From Ephemerocybe angulata (Eukaryota; Basidiomycota; Agaricomycetes; Agaricales; Psathyrellaceae), in the NCBI GenBank assembly GCA_013368325.1, contig JAACJK010000109.1:558001-622000 (forward strand): 64,000 bases of DNA. The letters run 5' to 3'. Made by a program: the position numbers and the translations under genes. This document shows positions 22,600-34,458 of the stretch, in pieces. Position 1 is the first letter of the stretch, and each line of letters opens with the position of its first letter. The notes beneath the pieces are model-generated. The model did not search any database. It worked only from the letters and a program-made list of their open reading frames with translations, and was not told the DNA's origin.

Positions 22600-25159
22600 T
22601 AGCGAAAGAAGTGTCGTATCGCTGGAAGTTTGTACTACGCTGCACCCCGGTAGTATACAAGTCCCATCTGTGGTCTCGGTAATCAAACCGAATGTAAATC
22701 GGTATACTTACGGTTCGTGATCTCGGTAATCTTGTGGTGCTGATGTATGTACAAGTCCCGAGAATTCAGGATTCCCCACCTTTCCAGGCCTGCGCCGACT
22801 ACTCAAGAGGTACATCGCTGTGACAACGTTTCCTTCCACCAGAGCCGCCCATCCTTCCACCAGAGCCGCCCATCCGAGCCGCCCATCCGAGCCGCCCATC
22901 CTTCCACCAGAGCCGCCCACACCAGGCGTATCATACTTAGCGCCCGCTAAGATACCTAGCGCCCGCTGACTAAATCGCTCATACTTAGCGCCCGCTGAGT
23001 AGGTCCCTTACAATCTTTCATGCTCTGGGCGTAAGCATGCCCGGTGCGTAAGTATACCTAGGAGAAGCAGATATCTTCGACGCCTTGGCAAGCGCCCGCG
23101 GAACAAAAATAGATCTGGTTCATACGCGACGGTGCCTGACTTCCATACCAGGTCATACCACCCGACCATATACTACCATATACCGTCTCTATTGTCGGGA
23201 GATGAGACCAGCCGCAAGTCTCACATGCCTTTCGGCAATCTCTGAGAGTGGATTTCACAGGATTTCACCCTATTTCATCTGAACTCGGCCTTGAAGAAGT
23301 CTCCATCGAACGGGAGCTGTGCTTAAATTGCACCTTGCGCATGGAGCACTAAGGTTAATTTGAAATTTCACCTCAAAGAAGACTCCAACACAAGGTGTTC
23401 ATCGAACGGGAGCTTTCGAGGATATACTCGGATGGTAGTCTGAAAGGCCGTTCTCCGGGGTTTCAAAGAAGGAGGGTTGTGCGAGGCCGTGTGTTGCTGT
23501 GCGCTGCCGTGTGGGCATCTCCACGTTATCTATTGGCCAGAGTTATTCTTACTGATAACCTCGGAGTCTCTTGGGGTGTTCGGGTCCGTGTTTGAGCTAA
23601 AGGACCAGCATATGGAGTCCAATTGGCAATTTGATATGTGGGGCGATGGGATCTCACAGGACAAAGCACCAGCCATACAATTGGGCTGGAGTGGAGGACT
23701 ATTCATGCATCTGGGACTGGGCTTGGGCCTGGGGCACGATTGCAAGCCAAAAAAACCAAGTGCATTGCACATCGCAGCGTTATGGGAACTTGACGCCGCA
23801 CACAGCTTCAACGGAGATCAACAACGGATCATGCATGGGCGTGGGATTCTCGGAGGTTCTCCAGCCAATCAGATCTTGCCGCGCATTAAGGCACTCTTGT
23901 TGCAGCGACCACACCAAGTTCTTATCGTCCCATATCACACGGATACTATACGGTCGCTCCAATCTATTCTGAAATCAGTGCCGACTACTCGCAATGCTCT
24001 GGAGCCCCTGTCGTTCTGCGCCTAACATCGGCAAGCGGAGCGAAGTGTCAGCGACGCGGTTAAGCGCCCACAACAGAGACTTATACTACCCTCTCTCGTT
24101 ACCCTCCCTCAATACAAATGCACATGTCTTTATTTGATGACTAACAGACATTATTTGCAGCCCAACGTTCCTTTTGAGCCACACCAGTCGATCGGAATGG
24201 AGGCATACGGGCGCCAGGCCAAAAAGGTCAGACACAGGTCAAAACTTGAGGTGCTGCGCACGTACTCATCGTTCGAGGTAGAAGGTCTATCGGTTGGGCT
24301 AAAGGTCACAACGTGCGATGTTCACGTAGCCCCATCCAAGCCTCGTACCTGGAATCCAAGGTCGTAACACGATTAAGCGCCCAAGGCATGTGGACCGAAT
24401 GTCGCTCATCCAAGGGATATATTGGTAGGGTGGGGGTCTATTGTGGGCCAGTATGCTGCATCAAGGTATAGCCGGTCAAGTGGTGCCAGCCTCACAACTT
24501 TGAGAGGACGACGAGCCCTGTAATGTCGGCTGAGGCGAAGAGCGCTTATTTTGACATTGCGATCGTTGCAGCGAGACGTATACCTGGATGTCAAGCATGC
24601 TTCTTAGCTCAGAATGATCATAAAGACGAGGAAATTTCATTAGGACCGGTCCGCCAGCGATACAAGAGGTCTAAAAATAAAGGTCAGACAATGGCACAGA
24701 TATCACAAGAGTTGTACTTACGCACCAATAGATAAACCACCAGACTCACTGCAAACCACGACATATGTGCGTCTATCATCTCGGCTTCCTCCAGTGGTAA
24801 GTTATAATGTCTATCTTACATCGTACATCTCATTAAACCCGCTTGCATCGCGATTTCCAGCTTGTTCAAAGCGATATAACTGGGAGATGTTGATAAGCGC
24901 CCACCATCCGTCGGTAACGGTGAGGTTCATACTGTTGTCTTGGGCTGCCAGTACAGTGAGGATACTGACTCTGATTTATTAAGAAATCATCTCAGCCATG
25001 GGCATGTCACCGGCTGGCTGTGGACAGGGTGTTGTCTGAGGGACATACCTCAGTGTCATCAGCGTGTCCGAATAAAGGTCAGATCAGATCATGTTTGCGA
25101 CGGCGTCTCTTCCGGCCCCATGATCTATCATCTCATACTTCCACCACCAGCTGCTCTCG
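22600..25159. other. KDZ interior spacer, no supported gene
   Basis: Holds a tandem array of CCTTCCACCAGAGCCGCCCAT units (about 22830-22920), then several copies of TTAGCGCCCGCT (22935-23000). The word TAAGCGCCC recurs at about 24063, 24374 and 24895. The longest frame (23477-24025, plus) lacks any recognisable motif or codon pattern I trust. This spacer separates the minus-strand transposase unit from the plus-strand genes and probably contains promoters for both. Confidence 0.45.
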
Positions 25160-25921
25160 ATGCCTGCGGGTCGACCTCGTCTGTACGACACTCCTGAGGC
25201 AAAGAAGGCTGCAAACTGTGCAAAAAGCAAGAGGTCATACGACCGGTACGTATCATTCGCGAGACTCTTTGCTTAAGGTCATAGCTAACTCTGGCTCTAG
25301 GAACAAAGCGCAGATCAGCAAGAAGCGTAAGCTCAAGCGTTGCGGCAAGGTCGAGCCACCTGCCTCAGGCGGCACGGTAACCTCTCCTGCCCAAGTAAAG
25401 CAGAAAGGGCATCAATTGCTGTCGGGACCTCATCGGGACACGAAGCAAAAGTGAGTACACGAACCACGGAAAGTCGAGAGTGACTTCGTGAGATAAGCGA
25501 ACTAAGTACCCACTCCAGGCCGCAGCGAACGGAACTGGAGATCCTCTCAGACCGACTTCTCCATCTTGAGGATCGATACGGGAGGGCTGTTGGCCACAGA
25601 TCTCTCTATGACTACCTTTCGAGCGTCTGCGAAGTTTTTGCAAAGCATGAGGCAGACGACGAGCTCGACCGCGCTAACGAGCACATTGAGAAGGAGCTGG
25701 CGAAGATGAACTCCTTCCAAGTCGCCATTAGCGAGTGCGTAAGCCTGGCTCTGAATCTTGACCCTTTCGGGGGTGCATGGCGGAAGTGGGAGCCCTTTCG
25801 CAAGAAAATCGACAATGTGCTCAAAGAGCTAAACGAGCTCTCTGCTGATGCCATAATGGGGCCGGGGCAACTGGTCACAGACTACCGCAGGAAGGCTCTC
25901 AGGTTTCAGCTTGGAGTGTAG
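25160..25921 (+). CDS. basic KDZ-associated protein, bZIP-like N-terminus
   Basis: Exons 25160-25245, 25301-25450 and 25519-25921 join in frame to 212 residues. The N-terminus MPAGRPRLYDTPEAKKAANC followed by AKSKRSYDRNKAQISKKRK resembles a basic region (N-x3-A/C-x-S-K-R-x-Y-x-R-N) and matches short basic proteins I recall in basidiomycete KDZ elements (GRPRKYHTPEE-type starts). The C-terminal 130 residues are helical and acidic (TELEILSDRLLHLEDRYGRA; DELDRANEHIEKELAKMNS; KKIDNVLKELNELSADAI). Likely nuclear and DNA-binding, possibly an accessory factor for transposition; this is inference. No frame breaks. Confidence 0.7.
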
Positions 25922-26414
25922 TCGACGTCGTCGACCTATCCACGAAGGTATGGGCCTCTGACCTACTTCAAGCGAAACGCACTGACTCTCTCATCCCCCT
26001 ATCTTCTATTTTCTCTGCCATGCGGTGTGGTGCGCCAAGATCATACTAGGCTTGTTGTCGCGCTGTAGACTTCTCTCGTACCGGGCATCTAAATCGTCGG
26101 ATGATGAATGGACTTAGCCGACGGTGATGGGTCGGTTAGGCCAAGCCGTCCACGGCCTGGGAAGGCCCAAGTCCCCTCCTCGCGTCTGTACGAGCGTAGT
26201 GAAGCATACTTTCACACATACCAATTTTTTTCGCCCGAATTTGAGCCATACCGACCCTGGCACGGCCCCCGATTTCCGGACTCTCGGTCCTCCTATGCGA
26301 TGGTACTATAAAAATGGTATTATAAACTTGTTTGTCCGGTCGTCTTTCTCATCCCCTGCCCCCAGCACAGAACTAAAGACACTCCCACTCCAACGTATTA
26401 CAACCCCAGCAAGA

Positions 26415-29400
26415 ATGGTTAGTATCTCCCCCAGCTCATCATCACTCAAGCTGACCATCGACAATTAGCCCCCCAAAGCAAAGAAAGGAAAGCGAGGCGC
26501 GCGAGGCCGACCTCGTCGCCGAACCCCTTCTCCAAGCCCCCCCCAAAGGTTAGCAGGTCTGACGCTCATGTGCTGAATCGGAAGCTTACGTTCTTTCAGT
26601 CCTGCCCCGTCGGTTGAGCCGCATGCTCCCACCCAGGACCCTCCTCCCTACGCCGAGGAAGACCAGCTCGCAGGTACCGCCATGGACGTTGACCGACCTT
26701 CGACTCCTGCGAACGTTGGCAACGAGCCCACGGCGATTACTCGTGCCAACACCACTGAAAGGTGCGTTCTCAGCCACTTGTCGATGCTTAACACCCTAAC
26801 TTTATTCCCCTAGCCCTCTTTTCACCCCTCAAACGAACACGACCCAATCTGGGTCGAGCGATACAACGGAGCCCACTCCCAGTCAGCCCAGGACCCGCAC
26901 TCCCGACTACTCGCTCCTGCCCTTCGGTATCACTGTTCCCTTGCCTCGCCCGGCGCCTCCTGGCTTGACTCCCTCGCCTCCCCCCGCGCCCTCCATCTCT
27001 ACAACTGCTGCCCTCATAGAGAAGGCAAACAAAGCAACCGGGCGCCTCAGAGCCCTAACCCAACCCTTCGAGAGGTCTGAGTCCTGTAAGTATTCATCTA
27101 ATATCTAGTCTTTGACTTGTTATTCTAACGCCCGAACTTGTAGCCAACGCCCCATCGTCCGCCAGCGCCAGCGCTCGTGCGGCTCCGACGACTAAGTCCC
27201 GTGGGCGAGACCTTGGTGAGTGAACATATATTATATTGTCTTTCGAATGGGTTCCTGACCTTTACCTTTAGCCAACACCAGCGCGTCTACGGCGCCTACC
27301 ACTAGAACCGGCGCTAAGCCATCGGACCCTGCCGGCAGGGCGTTGTCCCAGCGCCACAAACGGATCATCGAGGACGCGCCGAGCGACTCTGTCGATGAGC
27401 AAGGTCCGCCTGCGAAGGATATCAGGGATCGCGAAGGAGAATCCCGAGAGGAGTCGGAATCGCAGGAAGAAGACGACCCCTCTGACTACTACGTTTCCGA
27501 TACCGCTGAGCCGACTCCTGGTCAACCGCGCCCCCCTTCTGAAGGGTCCGACGATGAAGATGAGGATGACGGCACTGACACCCCTCGTCCCTCGAGCTTC
27601 TCCATGGAGAAGATCGCCCCCCACTCCGGCCGTATTCCCAAAGCCAGCGTCTGGACCATGATCGCCATGCGGGTTCCTGGTGTACCCGGTTCCGGCGTGA
27701 ACTGCAAAATGGCGTGCGTTCCTCTCATAATGGCACCGGCCAACTACAAGGAGACGTTCAAGCACTACTGGGTCCTTCGTTATACCCTGATCTGGAACCC
27801 ACGCCTGAAACGATGGACCTTCCTCCCTTCCGGCTGGGTCCCGGATTGGCCCGCCCACATGCGTTATCCCGCAAGCGAAGAGTCGCTATCGAAGTACTGG
27901 CTTGACGTTCAACACAAGATCTCCGAGCTTCGTCTTGAAGAAGACCGTCTCGCCGAGGCGCGTCGCAGAGGCTCAATCACCCCTCCTCCTCCCGTATCTC
28001 CGGCTACGATTCGGCTCGCGCTTACCGAGATGGAGCTCAGGAATCCCTCCCTGATCCGCAAGCCAGGGACCCTTGACTTCACATGGCTCTCTAGCCCACT
28101 TCCCTCAGAATCACCCTCTCCTGTCATCCCACCTCAACCCCGCCTTCCTTCCCCACCTCCTGCCCCCCGAGTCCGATCTCCCTCCCCGGCGCGCCCCTCT
28201 CGTCGCCCAGCCCGCTCTAGCCGCCTTCCCTCTCGGTACAACGACTTCGAAGCTGACCCCACATCCGACTTGGCCAACACGAAGATCTTGGCAAGGGAGG
28301 TCTCCGAGAGCGATGCCACTGACACCCGTGACCTTGATTTCTCTGCAAGTCACGACACATCGAGCAGTTCTGATGAGGAGGGAGCGGAAGGCGCGTCGGA
28401 CGATGGGATGGAGGAGATCGTGTCGAAGAAGAAGAAGAAGAAAAGCAAATCAAGTCAGAAGAGTCGCCGTCGCCGGCGTCGCCAGCGCTCTCGCACTCCA
28501 GACGTCCCCGAACCTGCCGAACCTACCGAACCTACCGAAGAATCCACCCCTCGCCCCCACCCTCGTCCTCGTCCTCTTCCTCGCCGCCCTCCTCCCGCCG
28601 ACCCTGCCTCGGAGGACGATGAAGAAGATGGCCCTCGTCCCGATAAGGGAAAGGGTCGAGCTCCTCGTTCCACTTCAGCGTCGTCGTCGTCATCGTCTTC
28701 AAGTTCTGACGATGACGATACCGGTCCCCGCCCCGACAAAGGGAAAGGTCGAGCGGCTCGCAGTCCCACCCCCCCTCCGGGGCCGCGCCCTTTGACCGAT
28801 GCCGAAGTAGCGGAGCTCGCAGCTATCCATGCGCGGATAGATGAGCTTAGCATCGAGACTGGGCGCACGACAAGGGGGATCCTCGAGAGTGCTGGGTTCG
28901 AGAGGATTGGGCTCGGTCGAGAGGCCAACGCTTTCAACATGTTCGAGTCGTGGCTTTCTATTCAGCCCGATACGCCGTCTAGTACGTTATTTGTCCTTTA
29001 ATTGCCATACTCCATGCTGACCACCCCGTTTCAAGTGTCGCGAGATGACTTCGTTCAATACGCCAAGGCTCGTTATCGCGAGCTCCCGCGCGAGGAGATC
29101 CCCGACCTCGCAGAACAGTGGCAGATCGAGGTGATGCAACACCGGGATCAAGAAGGCCAGGTTTCTACGACCAGGGGGGGAGCTGTACGAGAAATGAACC
29201 AGGCATCGAGGCAGCTAGACGGTTTGGTACGTATACTTGACTTCGAAACATCACCTCTCGATTAACAGTTCGTGCGTTTAGTGTCGTAAGATCAAGTTGA
29301 CCACCGACCTTGATCTCGTCTGCCTCCTGACATCGCAAGACCCGGTTGCTCGCCAGTTATCGGCGATCTATTCGTCTTCTGATTCGCTTCGGGCAATCGT

Positions 29401-31194
29401 GGATCAGGAGCAAGTTCTTGTGAGGGACCTTATTGAGCGCTTTGTCACGGCTATGCAGTACGTTACATTTTCAGCCCTACTTCATTGAAAGTTATCTTAC
29501 GATATGTTCGCAGATCCTTGGACATGGGCATTGTCGGTTCCGGAGGCGTCAACCTCCGGAACATCCTTGGGATCAACACCACCCAATCGGATTCCGTCAA
29601 CGGCGAGTCGTCGACATCCAACAACGACCGACCCCCTCAAACTGCCCCTGGCCCTTCCACCCCTCGCAACGCTGAAGCTGCCCCTCCCCCTCCCTATTCG
29701 TCTCAAGGTCGCGCTGAACCCGCCGTTCGACGTGCCCGTATTGCTCCTGCTCCCCGCCCCACGAACGCGGCCTCCCGGAACGCCGTCGATTTCCGTGTCT
29801 TGGGGAAGAGCTTCCCGGATGGTTCGTTTTGGGTGAGGAAGCACGGCGAGTCCAACAAAGACTACCACCGCCGCATCGTCCGCTTCATGTTTCAAGTCAA
29901 GTTTGGTAAGCTTTCTCCGTTGAGTTCTTTCAAAATACCTTCTGACGTCGAGATTAGCTGAACTCGTAGACGAGCCCAACTTCACCAACTTCTGGAAGAA
30001 GATCCTGGGGCTTTTGGTGAAGCACAAGGTCATCCTGCGCGATTGGCCAGCGCATCTTCCCGCACCTGGCACCTCCAATTTCGATATCGGGAGGCTCGAC
30101 TTGACGTTCACGTCCGAGCTCTGCAACGCATGGCGCCAGTACTCAAGCGAACTGACCGTCCCTCCTTGGTTCGACTTTTGGGCTTCTGGTCAGTCCTATT
30201 ATCATCATGGCCCCTTTCCGTCCTGATTTTCTTATCAGAATACAGCGATATTTCCAGGGACGACCTTGCCTTCATGGACATACCACTTGTCATGGGCCTC
30301 AACGACTACGGAGAGGAGATCGTCCTAGTGGAGGTGCGGGACTGCCCTCCATTGGTCGAGGCCCTTGCGACTCGGTGGGGTGTTACCCATGACGGTGGTG
30401 AGGAGGTTCCACCTCTTCGACGTGCTCGCGCGCGTGTAGTGGCGGCCCAGGAATATCTTCAAGAGGCTCAGGCAGATCGGGGAGCTCGTTCGTCTGCTCA
30501 GGTTGCTCGCGTTCGAGGTCAAACCCAAGCCCCGCCTACCTCGACATCTGCCGAGCCGGCTCGACGACAAGAACCTGGACCTTCGACTACTCGTGAGGCT
30601 GCAGGCGGCGATGTGGCTGCTGGAGGTCCGACTCGCCCCATGTCCCCACCTCGTTTTGTGCAGGGATCGTCGGGAAGCGGAAGGCCAACCGGAGGGGGTC
30701 TCTCGGTGGCGGCCAACCTCAGCAACGCATTGCAGAGGCTTCGTGAGCCTCCTCCTACTCGCGCTCCTCAGGTCGCCGTTCCCATCCCTCGGGTCGCCGC
30801 TCCTGTCCCTCCGGTGGTCGTTCCTGCTCCTGCTCCACGCCCGGAGGACGAGCCACCGCGTGAGCGCGGAAGGGCACCTGCTGCCGAGACTTCTCGTCGA
30901 GAACGAGAACGAGAACGCTCTCGTTCACCTTCTCAGTCTCCGGCTCGTGATCCTCCCCCTCGCCCAACCCATAATCCTCACCGCCGTCGCCATCGCTCTC
31001 GCTCTCGTACCCGATCCCGTTCCCGCACCCGTCATCATCGTCGTCGCGCTCGTTCTGCTTCTTCGGAAAGCAGGAGGTCCATCCGTTCTCGCTCCTATCA
31101 CGGACGTCGTCGAGCGCGTTCGCCTTCTTCCGATGAGGACTCAGATTCGGATTCCCCAGCCCGCCATCGTCACAATCGCCGCCGTTACCGCTAG
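26415..31194 (+). CDS. large Ser/Arg/Pro-rich KDZ-carried protein, 11 exons
   Basis: Exons: 26415-26417, 26469-26548, 26600-26761, 26814-27085, 27144-27215, 27272-28981, 29036-29226, 29282-29457, 29514-29905, 29958-30188, 30239-31194. The first holds only the ATG. All junctions keep phase, giving 1414 residues. The N-terminus PPKAKKGKRGARGRPRRRTP is strongly basic. A disordered Pro/Ser/Thr region follows, then a folded block (IPKASVWTMIAMRVPGVPG; NYKETFKHYWVLRYTLIWNP; GWVPDWPAHMRYPASEES), an acidic/Arg-rich linker, a second folded part (MSRDDFVQYAKARYRELPRE; FRVLGKSFPDGSFWVRKHGE; HRRIVRFMFQVKFAEL; PGTSNFDIGRLDLTFTSELC) and an RS-rich tail of about 130 residues. No enzyme motif is recognised. 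A nuclear, nucleic-acid-binding role is suggested by composition only. Its upkeep inside a transposon suggests it serves transposition or host interaction. Confidence 0.75.
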
Positions 31195-31536
31195 ACTCTA
31201 GTCGTCCTCTACGTTTCCCGCCATCGTCCTTGCCAATTTCGCTGCCCTCGCCGTATTTACTCCTGTTTCCTTTCCCTTAATCGTTTCTGTTTGCTCGATC
31301 CTCATGATCAATCCCCACTCCGTCTGTTTCTCCATCCGTGTTTTGCTTCTGAATGTTTCTCACTGTGGTACTGATACCTAGATCTGTACCGTGGTTTAAG
31401 TAGTTGAACTTAATGCATATCCTGTTCTCCTTGAGATCGTTCAAACTTTCTTTAAGACGATTGAATTAAGAAGATTACACGAAACGTAGAGGTGATGATG
31501 ATGATGAAATAGAACTTGTAACTATGAACAGCTCCG

Positions 31537-32569
31537 TCATACGAGGTGAAATTGCTTCCTCATGTCGTAGAGAACCATGTTAGGGCAGTGCGGATTGGCA
31601 CATCGCCGACACATTCTCCAAGACAGTAACTCCCCCCTCCACAGCCGTTCTCCCTGCGTCTCTACAACTGCAGTCCTCCCCCACACTAACTCGGGACTGG
31701 CCGTTTGTGGACGCGCTGACCACCGATGAAGAGAGAGGCCGCGGTCGTCGTATGTTTTCCTCCACGTCGCTGGGCAGTACACGCCACAAGGCTTCGACCA
31801 ATGGCTGTTGTCGGCGAAAATGGCGAAGGCAGGGGGTCGTACGGTAGCCGGCAATGTCGAGAGATCGAAGCCTTCGAGGCAGAGGCTTTCGTTTCGAAAG
31901 GTTAGGCGGGGGTAGTACGAGCCAATCGTTGTCGACGTCAACGCGTTCATTTGGCCGGTGAACGGAGATCGCAAAACGACGGACAGAGCTTCGGCCTTGC
32001 TCACAAGAGCGGTTATCTGTTTGAGCTGAAAGACGTGAGGCGAAGTGAAAGAAAAAACAAGGTCAATTGACGTACGTTGCTTCCAGTGCCTCTTTGATAG
32101 ACTTCAACTCTACTGACCGAATCCCCACAAAGCTTCTGAATGGGCTCCTCGACAGTCGATTTGTAGCCCAAGGTGAAGAGAAAGGAGTTCATGGGGTCCT
32201 CCCTGTCGTGCGCAAGGGCTAAATTGAGGTCGAAAGGTGAGATCTCGACGCCCGACTCGGAAAGCAGGATCTGGAAGGGGTGAGATGACACGCGTGAATG
32301 AGATTACTGTCTTTTACCTTCCGCACGACCGACCCAATGATAGCCCCCTCGCACATATCCAGGACGTCGAAGAACTCTGGGATGTCCTTCCGAGGGATGA
32401 AAGGAGCCAATGCGTCAAAGATTCGGAGACGCATTTCTTTCTCTGCGAGCTGGGGTCCCGGGGAGGGAAAGTTGAGCAGCATGGCGAGGTTGGCCCAGTG
32501 GAAATAGGGGACCATGTTCATCAACAGGTCCCCATGGTAGATCCGGTGAGGTTCGAGGTGTGTTGTCAT
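31537..32569 (-). CDS. hypothetical KDZ-carried protein (IIGSVVRK family)
   Basis: Exons 32569-32318, 32270-32076 and 32025-31537 join in phase to 311 residues starting MTTHLEPHRIYHGDLLMNMV. Key blocks are LLNFPSPGPQLAEKEMRLRI, FFDVLDMCEGAIIGSVVRK and FTGQMNALTSTTIGSYYPRL. I recall the same order (FPSPGPQLAEKE, then C/GAIIGSVVRR, then MNAITSTSLYSFYP) in a widespread basidiomycete hypothetical family. The region ILLSESGVEISPFDLNLALA with the preceding helix vaguely resembles a nucleotidyltransferase-like layout (GS...D), but I cannot confirm catalytic residues. A Cys pair (MCRRCANPHCPNMV) near the C-terminus could bind zinc. It lies 33 bp downstream of the stop of the next gene on the same strand. 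Confidence 0.65.
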
Positions 32570-32602
32570 TGAAGATATAAAGAAAGAAACAAAGAACAGG
32601 GT

Positions 32603-33357
32603 CTAATACGATTCCCAGGATCTACTCGATTCGGTTACATGATCTTGACGGAGAGGATGGTTGATCACCGGAAATTGGTCATACGAGACCTCGTCTTCGA
32701 TGAAACTGCATGCAAAGATAATTGTCAGTGTCGGTAGGGAAGTCTGGAAGGCCATAGCGTACCTATAAACTAACATTTCAATCAGAGACCGGTCTTTCTC
32801 CTCGACATTGCACACCGTCCCTTCGCGAGTCGACTTCACAACGACGATGTTGCCAAATACCGACCTAATTGGCCATGCAAACGGGGTGTCCTTCAACGTG
32901 TCGTACATGCGATTTCGAGGCCGGGGAGGTCTAGTCTGCTTCTGCAAAGCCATGAATTAGAAGGCATTTGAACGGACGGTACTGCTTACAACGTAGAAGA
33001 TAGACCATGAGTATCTCTGGCGGCGCGGAGCCCCTAACGGGTACTGTTCGAGACAAACACCGATCTTGTTCAAGGACCTCACGCCCACAGTCGCGCCTGC
33101 ATGTTCAAGGTACTGATCGATATCGATGTCGATGTTTCGAGGTCGGTCTTCATAGCCTGGATGAACGGGCACTGAGACGATTAAGCTGTCAGGAAGGGCC
33201 TCCGCGCCCAATACGCAGCACTGAACAACTGCACAAAGGCCCGCCTGGATGGCAAGTCAGCTAGATGGGACTTATGGAGCTGTATGAAGCTTCTCATTAC
33301 CTGGTGAGCGTTCTCAAAAGCTTCTGAGCGAGCGAGTATTTCGGCTGTGGTGTACAT
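32603..33357 (-). CDS. hypothetical KDZ-carried protein
   Basis: Exons 33357-33301, 33244-32990, 32941-32763 and 32705-32603 join in phase to 197 residues starting MYTTAEILARSEAFENAHQ. Recognisable blocks are GAEALPDSLIVSVPVHPGYE, DIDIDQYLEHAG, RNRMYDTLKDTPFAWPIRSV and FGNIVVVKSTREGTVCNVEE. The pattern WP..SVFGNI-V-VK resembles small hypothetical proteins repeated in agaricomycetes, with no assigned function. No membrane segment or catalytic motif is seen. Its stop is 33 bp before the start of the 311-aa gene on the same strand, so the two could share a promoter or be co-transcribed. Confidence 0.65.
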
Positions 33358-33819
33358 TGCTCTGGTGTTAGCCGGAGAAGAGATGAGGATGGATGCAGGG
33401 ATCACAAGGCGGCAACGCACTTGGGCACGCGGGTGCGGGCGGCCGATATGGAGGCACTGATCACGGGCCGGGATCTGTTGGGGACGTCGGGTCACACGAA
33501 GGGGCGGAGCGGACTTCGCCTATGGGGCGTCCGGATTGAACGTTGTGTAGGACTTGCATTTTCGACGAGGTGTGATTCAAGGAACGGTGGAAGGGGGGTC
33601 ATGATGAAGTGGGAACGACCGTGAACGTTTGATTCCGCAAACGGTGCGGCTGTGGGAAATTATGTAAGCGCGGAAGTTCCCGGATGCCGCTTGGATTGCC
33701 GCAATCAGATCCCTTGAGCAACAATGGGCCAGATTGACCGAGAATGGCTTTGGCATGAAGGTTGGTTGGAAATAGGAATAAATGGAGCAGAGTGTGGAAC
33801 ATGCACATAGAGATGGAGC

Positions 33820-34200
33820 ATTATGGGAAGTGGAAGTGGGAAGAGGAAGAGACCTGGAAGAGACTGCTGGAAGCAGGGGGTGGAAGAGGGGGAAAACATT
33901 ACTGGAAGTGGGGAAGAGGGCCTCTGGAAGTGGAATAGCGGATGTTGGAAGTGGGGAAGAGGATGTTGGAAATAGAGAAGAGGATAAAATGAGGAGGGAA
34001 AAGGAGTCTGGAAGTAGGGAAGAGGAGGCTGGAAGGAGGAAAAGGGGGCTGGAAGGAGGAAGGAGGGGGCTGGAAGGAGGACGGAAAGAGAAAGGAGGGG
34101 GCTGGAAGGGGGGAAGAGGGGCCTGGAAGGAGAAAGGAAGGAGCGAAGTGGTCCTGGAAGAAGATAGAAAGCCTGGAAGATTATTCTGGAAAATTGAAAT
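33820..34200 (+). repeat. right subterminal CTGGAAG array
   Basis: Degenerate tandem units around CTGGAAG, GGAAGAGG and GGAGGAAGG, purine-rich on the plus strand. This is the mirror image of the pyrimidine-rich array at 16190-16765 relative to the element ends. Long Glu/Gly/Arg frames here are repeat artefacts. Confidence 0.7.
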
Positions 34201-34458
34201 GATTCAATAGAAAGATAAATACAAAATAATTGTATATACAAAGTGGAGGCATCCAGAGGTGCTGCATGCTATGAACCTTCAGCACTAGTGACTATGTTTA
34301 TGATACTGGCTGTGTATGGAGTTAGATTTGCAAGCGGGAGGAGGAGTGGATCAGGGGGTGAGGAGAGGCAGTGCACTATGGAAAAATGATAACACCAATT
34401 AGAAACAAGCTGGAGGATGAGCAGGAGCTGTGGGCTAAGGAGGGGCGGGCTGCTGTGG

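Noticed and set aside
28073..28795. 240-codon frame overlapping the large KDZ-carried gene
   Set aside because: A shadow of the real frame in GC-rich low-complexity DNA; splice structure supports the other frame.
30503..31201. 232-codon Leu/Val/Ala-rich frame
   Set aside because: Out-of-frame reading of the RS-rich tail of the 26415-31194 gene.
33705..34241. Open frames of 140-180 codons on both strands with Gly/Glu/Arg or Pro/Leu/Phe bias
   Set aside because: Same explanation: the purine/pyrimidine subterminal array of the KDZ element gives spurious open frames.
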